The position numbers and the translations under genes are program-made. A stretch of 5,189 bases of DNA from Tepidisphaeraceae bacterium (GTDB lineage: Bacteria > Planctomycetota > Phycisphaerae > Tepidisphaerales > Tepidisphaeraceae). The notes below the pieces were generated by a model. The model ran no database searches, had not been told where the DNA came from, and worked only from the letters and a program-made list of their open reading frames with translations. Positions 1 to 5,189 of this stretch are shown piece after piece (the stretch's first letter is position 1; each line of letters opens with the position of its first letter). The stretch lies in assembly GCA_025450555.1 (NCBI GenBank), contig JANWHF010000312.1, positions 1 through 5,189 of the forward strand, in the 5' to 3' direction.

Positions 1-468
1 CTGCTGCTGGATGAGCCGGCGGGGAATCTTGATCCGCGGGCGCGAATTGAAATGCGCGAGCTGCTCAAAGAGCTTCAGCGGCGCGACAAGACGATTCTAA
101 TTTCATCGCACATCCTTCCAGAGCTGGCGGATCTGTGCAACAAGGTTGGCGTGATCGAACAGGGCGAACTGCTTTACAGCGGGCCGGTGTCGGAAATCGT
201 CAAGCGGGCCAAGACGGGAACGCTGCTGCATGTGGCCGTTGCGGAAAATCAGGAAGCGGCTGCCGCCCTGCTCAGCCAGGACCCCAGTGTGCTCAACATC
301 GCGGGAAATAATTCGCACCTGGAGATTTCCCTCAAGGAAGGCATCACCGATTACACCTTCATCCCGCACATGCTGATCGAGGCCGGCTATAAACTGACGA
401 TGCTCAAGGAAGAGGAAGTCAATCTTGAAACCGCATTCATGCGGCTGACCAAGGGGATGGTGCAATAG
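1..468 (+). CDS. ABC transporter ATP-binding protein, C-terminal part (5' end outside window)
   Basis: This is the nucleotide-binding subunit of an ABC-2-type transporter, which hydrolyses ATP at the cytoplasmic face to drive the permease encoded next. The reading frame is open from base 1, so the start, Walker A and the ABC signature lie outside the window. The visible 155 residues begin in Walker B (LLLDEP, with the Mg-binding Asp at visible residue 4 and the catalytic Glu at 5). The D-loop follows (GNLDPRAR, 8-15), then the switch histidine in ISSHILPEL (His37). The CcmA/NatA-like C-terminal regulatory extension runs from about residue 60 to 155 and ends in a typical LETAFMRLT segment. The D-loop is DEPAGNLDP instead of the common DEPTxGLDP, but no catalytic residue is lost. 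The permease starts 59 nt downstream in the same direction, so the two very likely form one transporter and one operon. The substrate is unknown. Confidence 0.93.
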   Translation: MLLDEPAGNLDPRARIEMRELLKELQRRDKTILISSHILPELADLCNKVGVIEQGELLYSGPVSEIVKRAKTGTLLHVAVAENQEAAAALLSQDPSVLNIAGNNSHLEISLKEGITDYTFIPHMLIEAGYKLTMLKEEEVNLETAFMRLTKGMVQ

Positions 469-527
469 TTCTTATTTTTCTATTTCGATTGGATTTACTT
501 TTTTCACTCGGGACGCATTAAGTACGG

Positions 528-2639
528 ATGCTGGGCATTGCTGAATATTTCTGGCGACTGATACCGGCCAACCCGATTCTGCTGCGCGTGGTGCAGATGA
601 ACGGCAAGCGCCGGCGCGATCTGTTCATTCGCTGCATTTATCTGGGGCTCTTGATTGCCGTCGTCATTTTCGCGATTGCGACCGGCAACAATGAAGTGGG
701 CAACCTGGCCGACCTGGCCAAGACCAGTGCGGGGCTCTTTCAATATTTGAGCTATTTCCAGCTTGGCCTGGTGGCGCTGCTGGCGCCGGTTTTTACAGCA
801 GGCGCGATCACGCAGGAGCGCGACAGCCAGACTTATGACATTTTGTTGGCTACTCCGCTAACCAATGGGCAGATCGTGTTGGGGTCATTGCTGTCGCGCC
901 TCTTTTTTGTGATCGCGCTGCTGGTCAGCGGCATTCCCATTTTTTCGATCACGCAGATTTTCGGCGGGGTCGCGATCAGCTCGATCGTGCAGGCCTTTGG
1001 CATTGCCGCGGCGACCGCTTTTGTGACCGGCGCGATTGCGATGGCCATTGCCGTGTTCAAGGTCGGCAGCCGGCGGACGATTTTCAGCTTCTATCTGTTC
1101 GTGGTGGCTTACGTGGTGGGCCTCTATTTCCTGGACCAGATTCCGTATTTCAAAATCTCGACCCTCAATCCGAACACCAACACCTACGAGCTTTCCAAGA
1201 CGAGCTGGTTTACCGGGCTTCAGCCCTTCCTCGCGCTGCGGACGATTTTCCACGACAAGGCGTACATCCCGCCTGCCTTGGGGGATCTGCCGAAGAATCT
1301 GCAGAGCTGGCCGATAGGTTCGCTCCTTTCCAATCCGGCGGGCTTTTACACCGGCTTCATGTTCTTCCTCAGCTTCGTGCTGATTTCGCCTTCGATGGTG
1401 TTTCTGCGCCGCCTGGCGCAATCCAATACTTCACTTCGCACCTGGATATTCCAGAAGCTCCGCATTGGCCGCGGCGACCGGACGCGCAAGCCGCGCACTG
1501 TGTGGCAGAACCCCATCGCCTGGCGCGAGGCCAAGACCAAAGGCTCGGCCTCGCGCGCGACCTTGCTGCGCTACGCTTTCATCGGGCTCGGATTGGCCGG
1601 CGCGGTGGTGCTGGTGTGGATGTTTGCCACGCTCGAAAAGCCAGAGTTTCCGCATTACATCGATCGCAGCTCGCTATCAGCCGATGGCAACCTTTTAACC
1701 GTCTATGACTCTGCCGGCGGCGCGCCGGTCACGCTCAAGCTTCTTCCCGATACGCAATACACGCTCAATGGCAAGCAGGTGAAGGACATCAACTCGCTGT
1801 CGGGCCATTTGATGGTTCAGATGTCCCCGCAGTCCGTGCAGAAGGATGAAGCGGGAAACGAAACTGGCTGGCTTTCGATCAATGCCTCCGATACGCCTCG
1901 CCGGCTCAGCATGGAGGACACGCGCACCGCGCTGCTTGCGCTGACCATGCTGGAATTCGCGGTAATCCTGCTGATCGTGACCAATGCCGCGGCTTCCACC
2001 GTCACCCGCGAAAAGGAGGACGGCACGCTCGATCTGCTTCTGACCACCCCGATCACCAGCCGCTATTACATCTGGGGCAAGCTCCGCGGGCTGGTGAGCT
2101 TTGCGCTCCCGCTGGTGGCGGTGCCGGTTGCGAGCGTCGCAATATTTATTGCATATGACATTTACCGCTCGACGATCCTCGAATGGCACAATGGCGATTT
2201 CAAATGGATCGTCTTCCCCGAGGCCGTCATTGTTTTGCCGGCCATGCTGATTATCTTCGTCGCGTTCGCGGCCATCCTGGGCATGCAGATGTCGCTGCGC
2301 AGCCGCAAGACGGTGGTCGCGGTGATGAGCAGCGTGGGCATCGTCGCGGGGCTTTGCGCGGGCCTGGGCTGGTGCGGCATGCAGTTCCTGGGCATTAGGG
2401 ATTCGGGCTATGTTGGACTCAGCGCCGCCAGTTTCAGCCCCTTCTCGCTGCTCATGATGATGATCAACCCCTGGAGCTATGCCAAAAACGCCTTCTCCGA
2501 CCCCGACACCTCCGGGCCACGCCTGGTCATCTTCATCTTCACCATCATCGCGGTCGCCGCGTATACCGTGGTGGTCTGGTCGATGTATCGATCGATGGTG
2601 AAGAATTTTGATATGACAATCCGAAGGCAATCGAGATAG
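528..2639 (+). CDS. ABC-2 type transporter permease, fused and internally duplicated (two half-permeases)
   Basis: This is the membrane subunit of an ABC exporter and the likely partner of the ATPase ending 59 nt upstream. It has 703 residues, roughly double a single ABC-2 permease, and about 12 hydrophobic segments judged by eye (near 34-52, 72-93, 122-142, 154-176, 184-202, 272-294, 345-367, 467-489, 519-543, 562-585, 596-616, 666-686). Each half opens with an NPI motif before its first membrane helix (NPILLR, 15-20; NPIAWRE, 328-334). Each also carries the conserved cytoplasmic ABC-2 motif after its second helix (TQERDSQTYDILLATPL, 95-111; TREKEDGTLDLLLTTPI, 493-509). The second half has an extracytoplasmic insert of about 95 residues (370-465) between its first two helices, as in GldG/NatB-like permeases. 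The ATG at 528 has no convincing ribosome site. The next in-frame ATG (597, residue 24) would remove the first NPI motif, so 528 is preferred. The substrate is unknown; lipid, polysaccharide or peptide export are all possible. Confidence 0.9.
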   Translation: MLGIAEYFWRLIPANPILLRVVQMNGKRRRDLFIRCIYLGLLIAVVIFAIATGNNEVGNLADLAKTSAGLFQYLSYFQLGLVALLAPVFTAGAITQERDSQTYDILLATPLTNGQIVLGSLLSRLFFVIALLVSGIPIFSITQIFGGVAISSIVQAFGIAAATAFVTGAIAMAIAVFKVGSRRTIFSFYLFVVAYVVGLYFLDQIPYFKISTLNPNTNTYELSKTSWFTGLQPFLALRTIFHDKAYIPPALGDLPKNLQSWPIGSLLSNPAGFYTGFMFFLSFVLISPSMVFLRRLAQSNTSLRTWIFQKLRIGRGDRTRKPRTVWQNPIAWREAKTKGSASRATLLRYAFIGLGLAGAVVLVWMFATLEKPEFPHYIDRSSLSADGNLLTVYDSAGGAPVTLKLLPDTQYTLNGKQVKDINSLSGHLMVQMSPQSVQKDEAGNETGWLSINASDTPRRLSMEDTRTALLALTMLEFAVILLIVTNAAASTVTREKEDGTLDLLLTTPITSRYYIWGKLRGLVSFALPLVAVPVASVAIFIAYDIYRSTILEWHNGDFKWIVFPEAVIVLPAMLIIFVAFAAILGMQMSLRSRKTVVAVMSSVGIVAGLCAGLGWCGMQFLGIRDSGYVGLSAASFSPFSLLMMMINPWSYAKNAFSDPDTSGPRLVIFIFTIIAVAAYTVVVWSMYRSMVKNFDMTIRRQSR

Positions 2640-2665
2640 CTAATCGATGCACATGGTTTATTTGC

Positions 2666-2670
2666 GGAGG
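2666..2670 (+). promoter_or_regulatory. Shine-Dalgarno site of the 158-residue acidic protein gene
   Basis: A perfect GGAGG core lies 8 nt before the ATG at 2679. It supports this start and stands out because the ABC permease, manC and ruvX have weak or no such sites. Confidence 0.75.
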
Positions 2671-2678
2671 GCGATTCA

Positions 2679-3155
2679 ATGCCTGCGGACCCCAGAGCAC
2701 TGAAGCATCGTGATGCGCTCATCGAAAAGATCATGCAACAGTACGACGAGGGTGCCGGTGGGCCCGTGTTACCCGTCGTGGCAATCGAAGATTTTTTCGA
2801 ATTCAACTGGGACGAATATTCTCTCGCCCCAAACATGGTCGACAGCGGGCGACCCGCCTTGTCGGAGTGCTATCGCGTTCTGCGCGAGATCAAGGCGCGA
2901 CCGCAGGTGCAAGATGTTCTTGTTGCGATTCACGAAACGCCAGAAGCAGATGACCCAGAAGACTCCGAAATCTGGCCGGACAGCGACACCATCTATGTGC
3001 TAACCAGTGCGAGCCGCGAGGAGGTCGCAAGTTGGGCGTCTCCGTTACGTCCGGACGATATTGGCGATAAATGGTCTTGTAATACAGGACAGAAGCCGAA
3101 AGCAGCACCGGAGCTGCAACCCAATATGAAAGTGTATGCGCTATGGTGGGATTGA
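2679..3155 (+). CDS. Uncharacterised small acidic cytoplasmic protein (158 residues)
   Basis: I do not recognise the family. The protein has no signal peptide or membrane segment and is strongly acidic: 30 Asp/Glu against 15 Lys/Arg by hand count. It begins with a charged helix (about residues 7-24). A stretch rich in aromatic and acidic residues follows (IEDFFEFNWDEYS, 36-48), then a probable helix (63-76). An acidic loop (88-99) leads into a beta-strand-like IYVLTSA motif (about 105-111), and the protein ends in VYALWWD. This layout of acidic alpha/beta fold and Trp-rich end is compatible with a small immunity or regulatory protein, but that is only a guess. The start is fixed by GGAGG 8 nt upstream. 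The gene begins 39 nt after the permease stop and ends 36 nt before the ParD-like gene, so it may be co-transcribed with both. Sampled GC (2701-2940: 133/240, 55%) is below that of the flanking genes, which suggests separate origin. It is convincing as a real gene, but its function is unknown. Confidence 0.8.
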   Translation: MPADPRALKHRDALIEKIMQQYDEGAGGPVLPVVAIEDFFEFNWDEYSLAPNMVDSGRPALSECYRVLREIKARPQVQDVLVAIHETPEADDPEDSEIWPDSDTIYVLTSASREEVASWASPLRPDDIGDKWSCNTGQKPKAAPELQPNMKVYALWWD

Positions 3156-3179
3156 ACTTCGTCGTAGCGCATGAAATAT

Positions 3180-3184
3180 GGAGG
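3180..3184 (+). promoter_or_regulatory. Shine-Dalgarno site that decides a TTG start for the ParD-like gene
   Basis: A GGAGG core is followed after 7 nt by an in-frame TTG at 3192. The alternative ATG at 3171 has no purine-rich site before it and would place this GGAGG inside the coding region, so TTG is the better-supported start. Confidence 0.6.
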
Positions 3185-3191
3185 ACGTCTC

Positions 3192-3383
3192 TTGCGAAAC
3201 CACGAAACCAGATCCTCGGCGGAGCAAGAGCGGGACGATAGGCTTAGACTCGAGCTTCTGAAGCGCGCCGTTCAACAGGGAATTGACGAAATAGATCGCG
3301 GCGAATTTGTGGTTGTCGAGCCGGACGAGATCGACAGCTTCGTGGATAAGTTGGCGGCGAAAGTCATGAAGCGCAAAAGGTGA
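3192..3383 (+). CDS. ParD-like antitoxin C-terminal domain, short orphan (about 63 residues)
   Basis: The segment RLELLKRAVQQGIDEIDRGE, followed by FVVVEPDEIDSFVDKLAAKV, resembles the C-terminal tail of ParD-family type II antitoxins, in which a helix (R/E-rich, 'L..A...GI.E...GE') wraps the toxin and a second helix follows. Ordinary ParD proteins are about 80-95 residues, with an N-terminal ribbon-helix-helix domain that binds the operator. Here only about 16 mostly polar residues precede the tail, and an in-frame TAG at 3165-3167 blocks extension upstream. The DNA-binding half is therefore missing, not overlooked. No ParE/RelE-like toxin follows: ruvX comes from the opposite strand after 6 nt. 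The start chosen is TTG 3192 with GGAGG 7 nt upstream; ATG 3171 would add 7 residues. GC of 3171-3380 is 112/210 (53%), lower than the flanking core genes. It may be a decayed antitoxin, a solitary neutraliser, or an unrelated small helical protein. The family match is from memory of the pattern and was not searched. Confidence 0.65.
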   Translation: MRNHETRSSAEQERDDRLRLELLKRAVQQGIDEIDRGEFVVVEPDEIDSFVDKLAAKVMKRKR

Positions 3384-3404
3384 TGAGATCTAATTCTCGT
3401 CACT
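3379..3404. terminator. Stem-loop across the convergent stop codons, probable bidirectional terminator
   Basis: GTGATGAGA (3380-3388) pairs with TCTCGTCAC (3395-3403) around a 6-nt loop, TCTAAT. In plus-strand RNA this is a 9 bp stem with one U-G wobble, extendable by a G-U pair (3379/3404). In minus-strand RNA the same position is an A-C mismatch, but the stem is followed directly by CTTTT, a short U-tract suited to ending ruvX transcription. In the plus direction only ATTT follows. The TGA of the ParD-like gene (3381-3383) and the TAG of ruvX (3390-3392) both lie inside the structure. No other terminator fits between these convergent genes. Stability was not calculated. Confidence 0.5.
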
Positions 3405-3842
3405 CATTTCCAAGCTCGGCAACTTGCCGTCGAGATATTCCTGGAGAAAGCTGGCGGCGGCGAGGGCGTCGAGCCGTTGCCTTTTGGCGGCGCGGGTGAT
3501 TTTTTCGCCGCCGCGCTTGCGGTTGATGAGTTGCTGCTCGGCGTCGAAGCTGCTGAGCCGTTCGTCGACCAGCACGAGTGGCTTAGCTGCCTTTGCGGAA
3601 AGCGCACGCGCCCACACTGCAGCCGAGCGCGCGGCGGCACCGATGGTTCCATCCATGTTCAGCGGAATACCGACGACCAGCCGCTCGACCCCCTCTTTCG
3701 TGATGACCTCGATCACCTGCCTCATCGCATCCTCGGGCGATGAGACTTCCAGCACGTCATAAGGCGTGGCGAATTTTCCGCCGGCGTCGCTGAGGGCTAA
3801 GCCGACGCGCCGGGATCCAAGATCGATGGCCAGGGTTCTCAT
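3390..3842 (-). CDS. ruvX: Putative pre-16S rRNA nuclease YqgF / RuvX (RNase H-fold)
   Basis: This is a YqgF/RuvX family nuclease of the RNase H-like fold. It is known from E. coli to take part in 5' maturation of 16S rRNA and was historically predicted to be a Holliday junction resolvase. It acts in the cytoplasm. Its 150 residues fit the family's usual 135-150. The N-terminal strand LAIDLGSRRVGLALSD (4-19) carries the first metal-binding Asp7. VVGIPLNMDGT (56-66) is the conserved central motif, VDERLSS (92-98) provides Glu94, and KRQRLDALAAASFLQEYLD (120-138) provides Asp125 and the C-terminal helix. All catalytic acids are present. The ATG is immediately preceded in frame by TAA (3845-3843), so no longer start exists. 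A short AAGG lies 3 nt upstream of the ATG, and a hairpin sits just before that. The gene lies 102 nt downstream of manC on the same strand and converges with the ParD-like gene. Confidence 0.95.
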   Translation of the reverse strand: MRTLAIDLGSRRVGLALSDAGGKFATPYDVLEVSSPEDAMRQVIEVITKEGVERLVVGIPLNMDGTIGAAARSAAVWARALSAKAAKPLVLVDERLSSFDAEQQLINRKRGGEKITRAAKRQRLDALAAASFLQEYLDGKLPSLEMSDEN

Positions 3843-3852
3843 TTACCTTGCA

Positions 3853-3871
3853 GCAATGCGAGACGCACTGC
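3853..3871 (-). promoter_or_regulatory. Hairpin just upstream of the ruvX ribosome site
   Basis: Read on the minus strand, GCAGTGCG and CGCATTGC flank a 3-nt loop (TCT), giving an 8 bp stem with one G-U pair. The stem ends 3 nt before the AAGG (3849-3846) that serves as the only ribosome site for ruvX, and 10 nt before its ATG. No U-tract follows, so it is not a standard terminator. It could influence ruvX translation or be an mRNA-processing or stability element. It may also be chance in GC-rich DNA. Confidence 0.35.
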
Positions 3872-3893
3872 GCGATGGAATCCGCTTACTTCG

Positions 3894-3914
3894 TGCGCGG
3901 CTCATTATCGCGCA
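3894..3914 (-). other. GC-rich hairpin in the manC-ruvX intergenic gap
   Basis: TGCGCG (3894-3899) and CGCGCA (3909-3914) form a perfect 6 bp stem around a 9-nt loop, starting 30 nt after the manC stop. No T-run follows in either direction, so termination is unlikely. It could protect the manC mRNA 3' end or mark an attenuated junction between the two genes. Six GC-rich base pairs are also expected fairly often by chance. Confidence 0.25.
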
Positions 3915-3944
3915 TCAGGACGTGTCGGGAGCTGCCGGCAGAAA

Positions 3945-5051
3945 TTACATGTACCGCCCGGGGAACTTTTCTTTGACGCGGTTGACCAGTTCCTTGACGC
4001 GCTGGGCTTCGCCGCGCGGGCAGATCAGGGTGGCGTCTTTCGTGTGGACGACGATCATGTCGCTTAGGCCGATGGTTGAAATCAAATGGTCGGGGTCTTC
4101 GCTGATGATGACGTTGTCATCGGAATCGAGGAAGACGCAGGCCTTGCAGTCAGACGCATTGTTGTGTTCATCGCTGTGCAGCGTTTCCGCCAGCGCCGGC
4201 CAGGAGCCGACGTCCAGCCACTGCACCGGCATCTCGACCACCGCCACCAGCGATTTGCCCTTGGCCTGCGAGGCCGGCTCCATCACCGCGTAATCGATGC
4301 TGATCTTCGGGAGATTCGGATAGGTCTCCTGCAGCGTGGATTCGCGCTTGGGCGTGTTCCAGTTGCTCCCGATGCTTGCCAATCCCTGGGCGGCGGCTGG
4401 AAGATGGGTTGACAACTCGCGCAACACGGTATCGGCCCGCCAGACGAACATGCCGCTGTTCCAGTAGTAGCGGCCCGATTCGACATACCGGTCGGCGGTG
4501 GCCTTGTCAGGCTTTTCGCGAAAGGCCTGCACGCGATAGGCGTTTCCTGCGCCGCTGCCAAGCTGCAGGGCTTCGCCGCGATGGATGTAACCCAGGCCCG
4601 TATGGCCGTAAGTCGGAATGATGCCGAATGTGACCAGGGCATTGGCATGCGTGCCGACCACTTCAAATGCGGTTCGAAGGGCCGCCTGAAATTTCTCGAC
4701 AGGCGTAATGACATGATCGGCGGTGACCACCGCAAACACCGCATCCGGATCGCGCTGGCGAAGCACCTCGGCACTGAAGCCGACGGCGTTTGCCGTATCG
4801 CGTCCCATCGGCTCGCCCAACAGATTCTCTCTGGGAAGCTCCGGCAGATTCTCCATCACCTGCTGGCCAAAGGCCGCGCCGGTGCAGACATAAATCTGCT
4901 GGGCCGGCAGGATCCCGCGCAGTCGCTCGAAGCTGAGTTGGAGCAGGCTCTTGCCCTCCACCAGCGGGAGCAATTGCTTGGGCCGATTTCCGCGCGAAAG
5001 AGGCCACAGCCGCGTGCCCGCCCCGCCCGCCATAATCACGCCGTATTGCAT
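3945..5051 (-). CDS. manC: Mannose-1-phosphate guanylyltransferase (GDP-mannose pyrophosphorylase), single-domain form
   Basis: It converts mannose-1-phosphate and GTP into GDP-mannose and pyrophosphate in the cytoplasm, supplying mannose, fucose or rhamnose-type sugars for surface polysaccharide, lipopolysaccharide or glycoproteins. Its 368 residues begin with the nucleotidyltransferase signature AGGAGTRLWPLSR (8-20), followed by PKQLLPL (24-30). TADH (110-113) contains the metal-binding Asp112. Further conserved blocks are AFREKP (176-181), YYWNSGMFVW (195-204), SIDYAVME (251-258) and WLDVGSW (278-284). The C-terminal part (about 300-350) looks like the short left-handed beta-helix cap. The cupin phosphomannose-isomerase domain of bifunctional ManC/AlgA (about 470 residues) is absent, so this enzyme has only the transferase activity and mannose-6-phosphate isomerase must be encoded elsewhere. 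The ATG at 5051 is the only start codon after an in-frame TGA upstream; an AAGG lies 4 nt before it. ruvX follows downstream. Confidence 0.96.
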   Translation of the reverse strand: MQYGVIMAGGAGTRLWPLSRGNRPKQLLPLVEGKSLLQLSFERLRGILPAQQIYVCTGAAFGQQVMENLPELPRENLLGEPMGRDTANAVGFSAEVLRQRDPDAVFAVVTADHVITPVEKFQAALRTAFEVVGTHANALVTFGIIPTYGHTGLGYIHRGEALQLGSGAGNAYRVQAFREKPDKATADRYVESGRYYWNSGMFVWRADTVLRELSTHLPAAAQGLASIGSNWNTPKRESTLQETYPNLPKISIDYAVMEPASQAKGKSLVAVVEMPVQWLDVGSWPALAETLHSDEHNNASDCKACVFLDSDDNVIISEDPDHLISTIGLSDMIVVHTKDATLICPRGEAQRVKELVNRVKEKFPGRYM

Positions 5052-5189
5052 AAAGCCTTGGGGAAAATCCGTTTCAGGGGCAGATCGTGCAAAAATTCAC
5101 AAGACCAACCTTGTCACTCAACCCGCGCCAAACACAGTGTACGAAATGGAGCCGCAAAGGCAATGTTGAAGGCGATTCACCGAATCCAG

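Noticed and set aside
494..524. T-rich gap before the permease with a TTTACT that could be a -35 box.
   Set aside because: The matching -10 candidate (TAAGTA) is poor, the spacing is 18-19 nt and it would end 3 nt before the start codon. The gap is more simply an operon spacer.
1695..2630. Long minus-strand open frame of 311 codons opposite the permease.
   Set aside because: It is low-complexity, His/Arg/Asp/Gln-rich translation typical of the antisense of a GC-rich gene, while the plus frame has clear ABC-2 motifs and membrane helices.
2621..2650. Short repeat ATCGA/TCGAT around the permease stop as a terminator.
   Set aside because: The stem is only five bases with a 9-nt loop and no T-run follows, so read-through into the acidic-protein gene is more likely.
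3932..3941. Perfect 10 bp palindrome CTGCCGGCAG just after the manC stop.
   Set aside because: It has no loop, so it is not a hairpin, and a single GC-rich palindrome of this length is weak evidence for a protein-binding site.
3766..4293. Plus-strand open frame of 175 codons across the manC-ruvX gap.
   Set aside because: It overlaps the antisense of both ruvX and manC, which have full catalytic motifs, and its translation shows no recognisable domain.
5099..5114. Inverted repeat ACAAG-6 nt-CTTGT upstream of manC, a possible operator.
   Set aside because: The arms are only five bases long and do not extend; such repeats are common by chance. No convincing -35/-10 pair was found in 5052-5189 either.
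5163..5189. Possible start of a divergent plus-strand gene (ATG followed by eight open codons to the window end).
   Set aside because: Only nine codons are visible. AAAGG lies just 2 nt upstream and GGAG 11 nt upstream, both poorly spaced, so it cannot be told from chance.

Overview
The window is a stretch of ordinary bacterial chromosome with an estimated GC of about 60%, coding on both strands. It holds four confidently assigned genes and two small accessory genes. No RNA gene, CRISPR array, insertion sequence or replication origin is visible. The host is probably a GC-rich, non-proteobacterial Gram-negative. The fused, internally duplicated ABC-2 permease with repeated 'NPI..R' motifs, the short single-domain GDP-mannose pyrophosphorylase and its pairing with ruvX remind me of Planctomycetota (Phycisphaerae-like). 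That is an inference from gene style and was not tested.

Left part, plus strand (1-2639): the C-terminal 155 residues of an ABC transporter ATPase, cut by the window edge, are followed by a 703-residue permease in which two ABC-2-type half-permeases are fused head to tail. Together they make a plausible complete exporter with one two-in-one membrane subunit. The substrate cannot be read from the sequence.

Middle part, plus strand (2640-3383): two small genes continue in the same direction at short spacing, each with a clear GGAGG ribosome site, unlike the genes around them. The first encodes a very acidic 158-residue protein of unknown function. The second encodes about 63 residues that resemble the C-terminal, toxin-embracing half of ParD-type antitoxins, without the usual DNA-binding domain and without an adjacent toxin. 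Sampled GC here is 53-55%, against 64-68% in samples of the flanking core genes, so this looks like an accessory island.

Right part, minus strand (3390-5051): manC (mannose-1-phosphate guanylyltransferase, making GDP-mannose) is followed after 102 nt by ruvX/yqgF (RNase H-fold nuclease for pre-16S rRNA maturation). ruvX converges on the ParD-like gene with only 6 nt between the stop codons. A 9-10 bp stem-loop covers both stops and probably acts as a shared terminator. The manC-ruvX gap contains two hairpins, one of them just upstream of the ruvX start.

I did not find a clearly new multi-gene system. The best candidates for a second look are the two-gene island at 2679-3383 and the RNA structures around ruvX.
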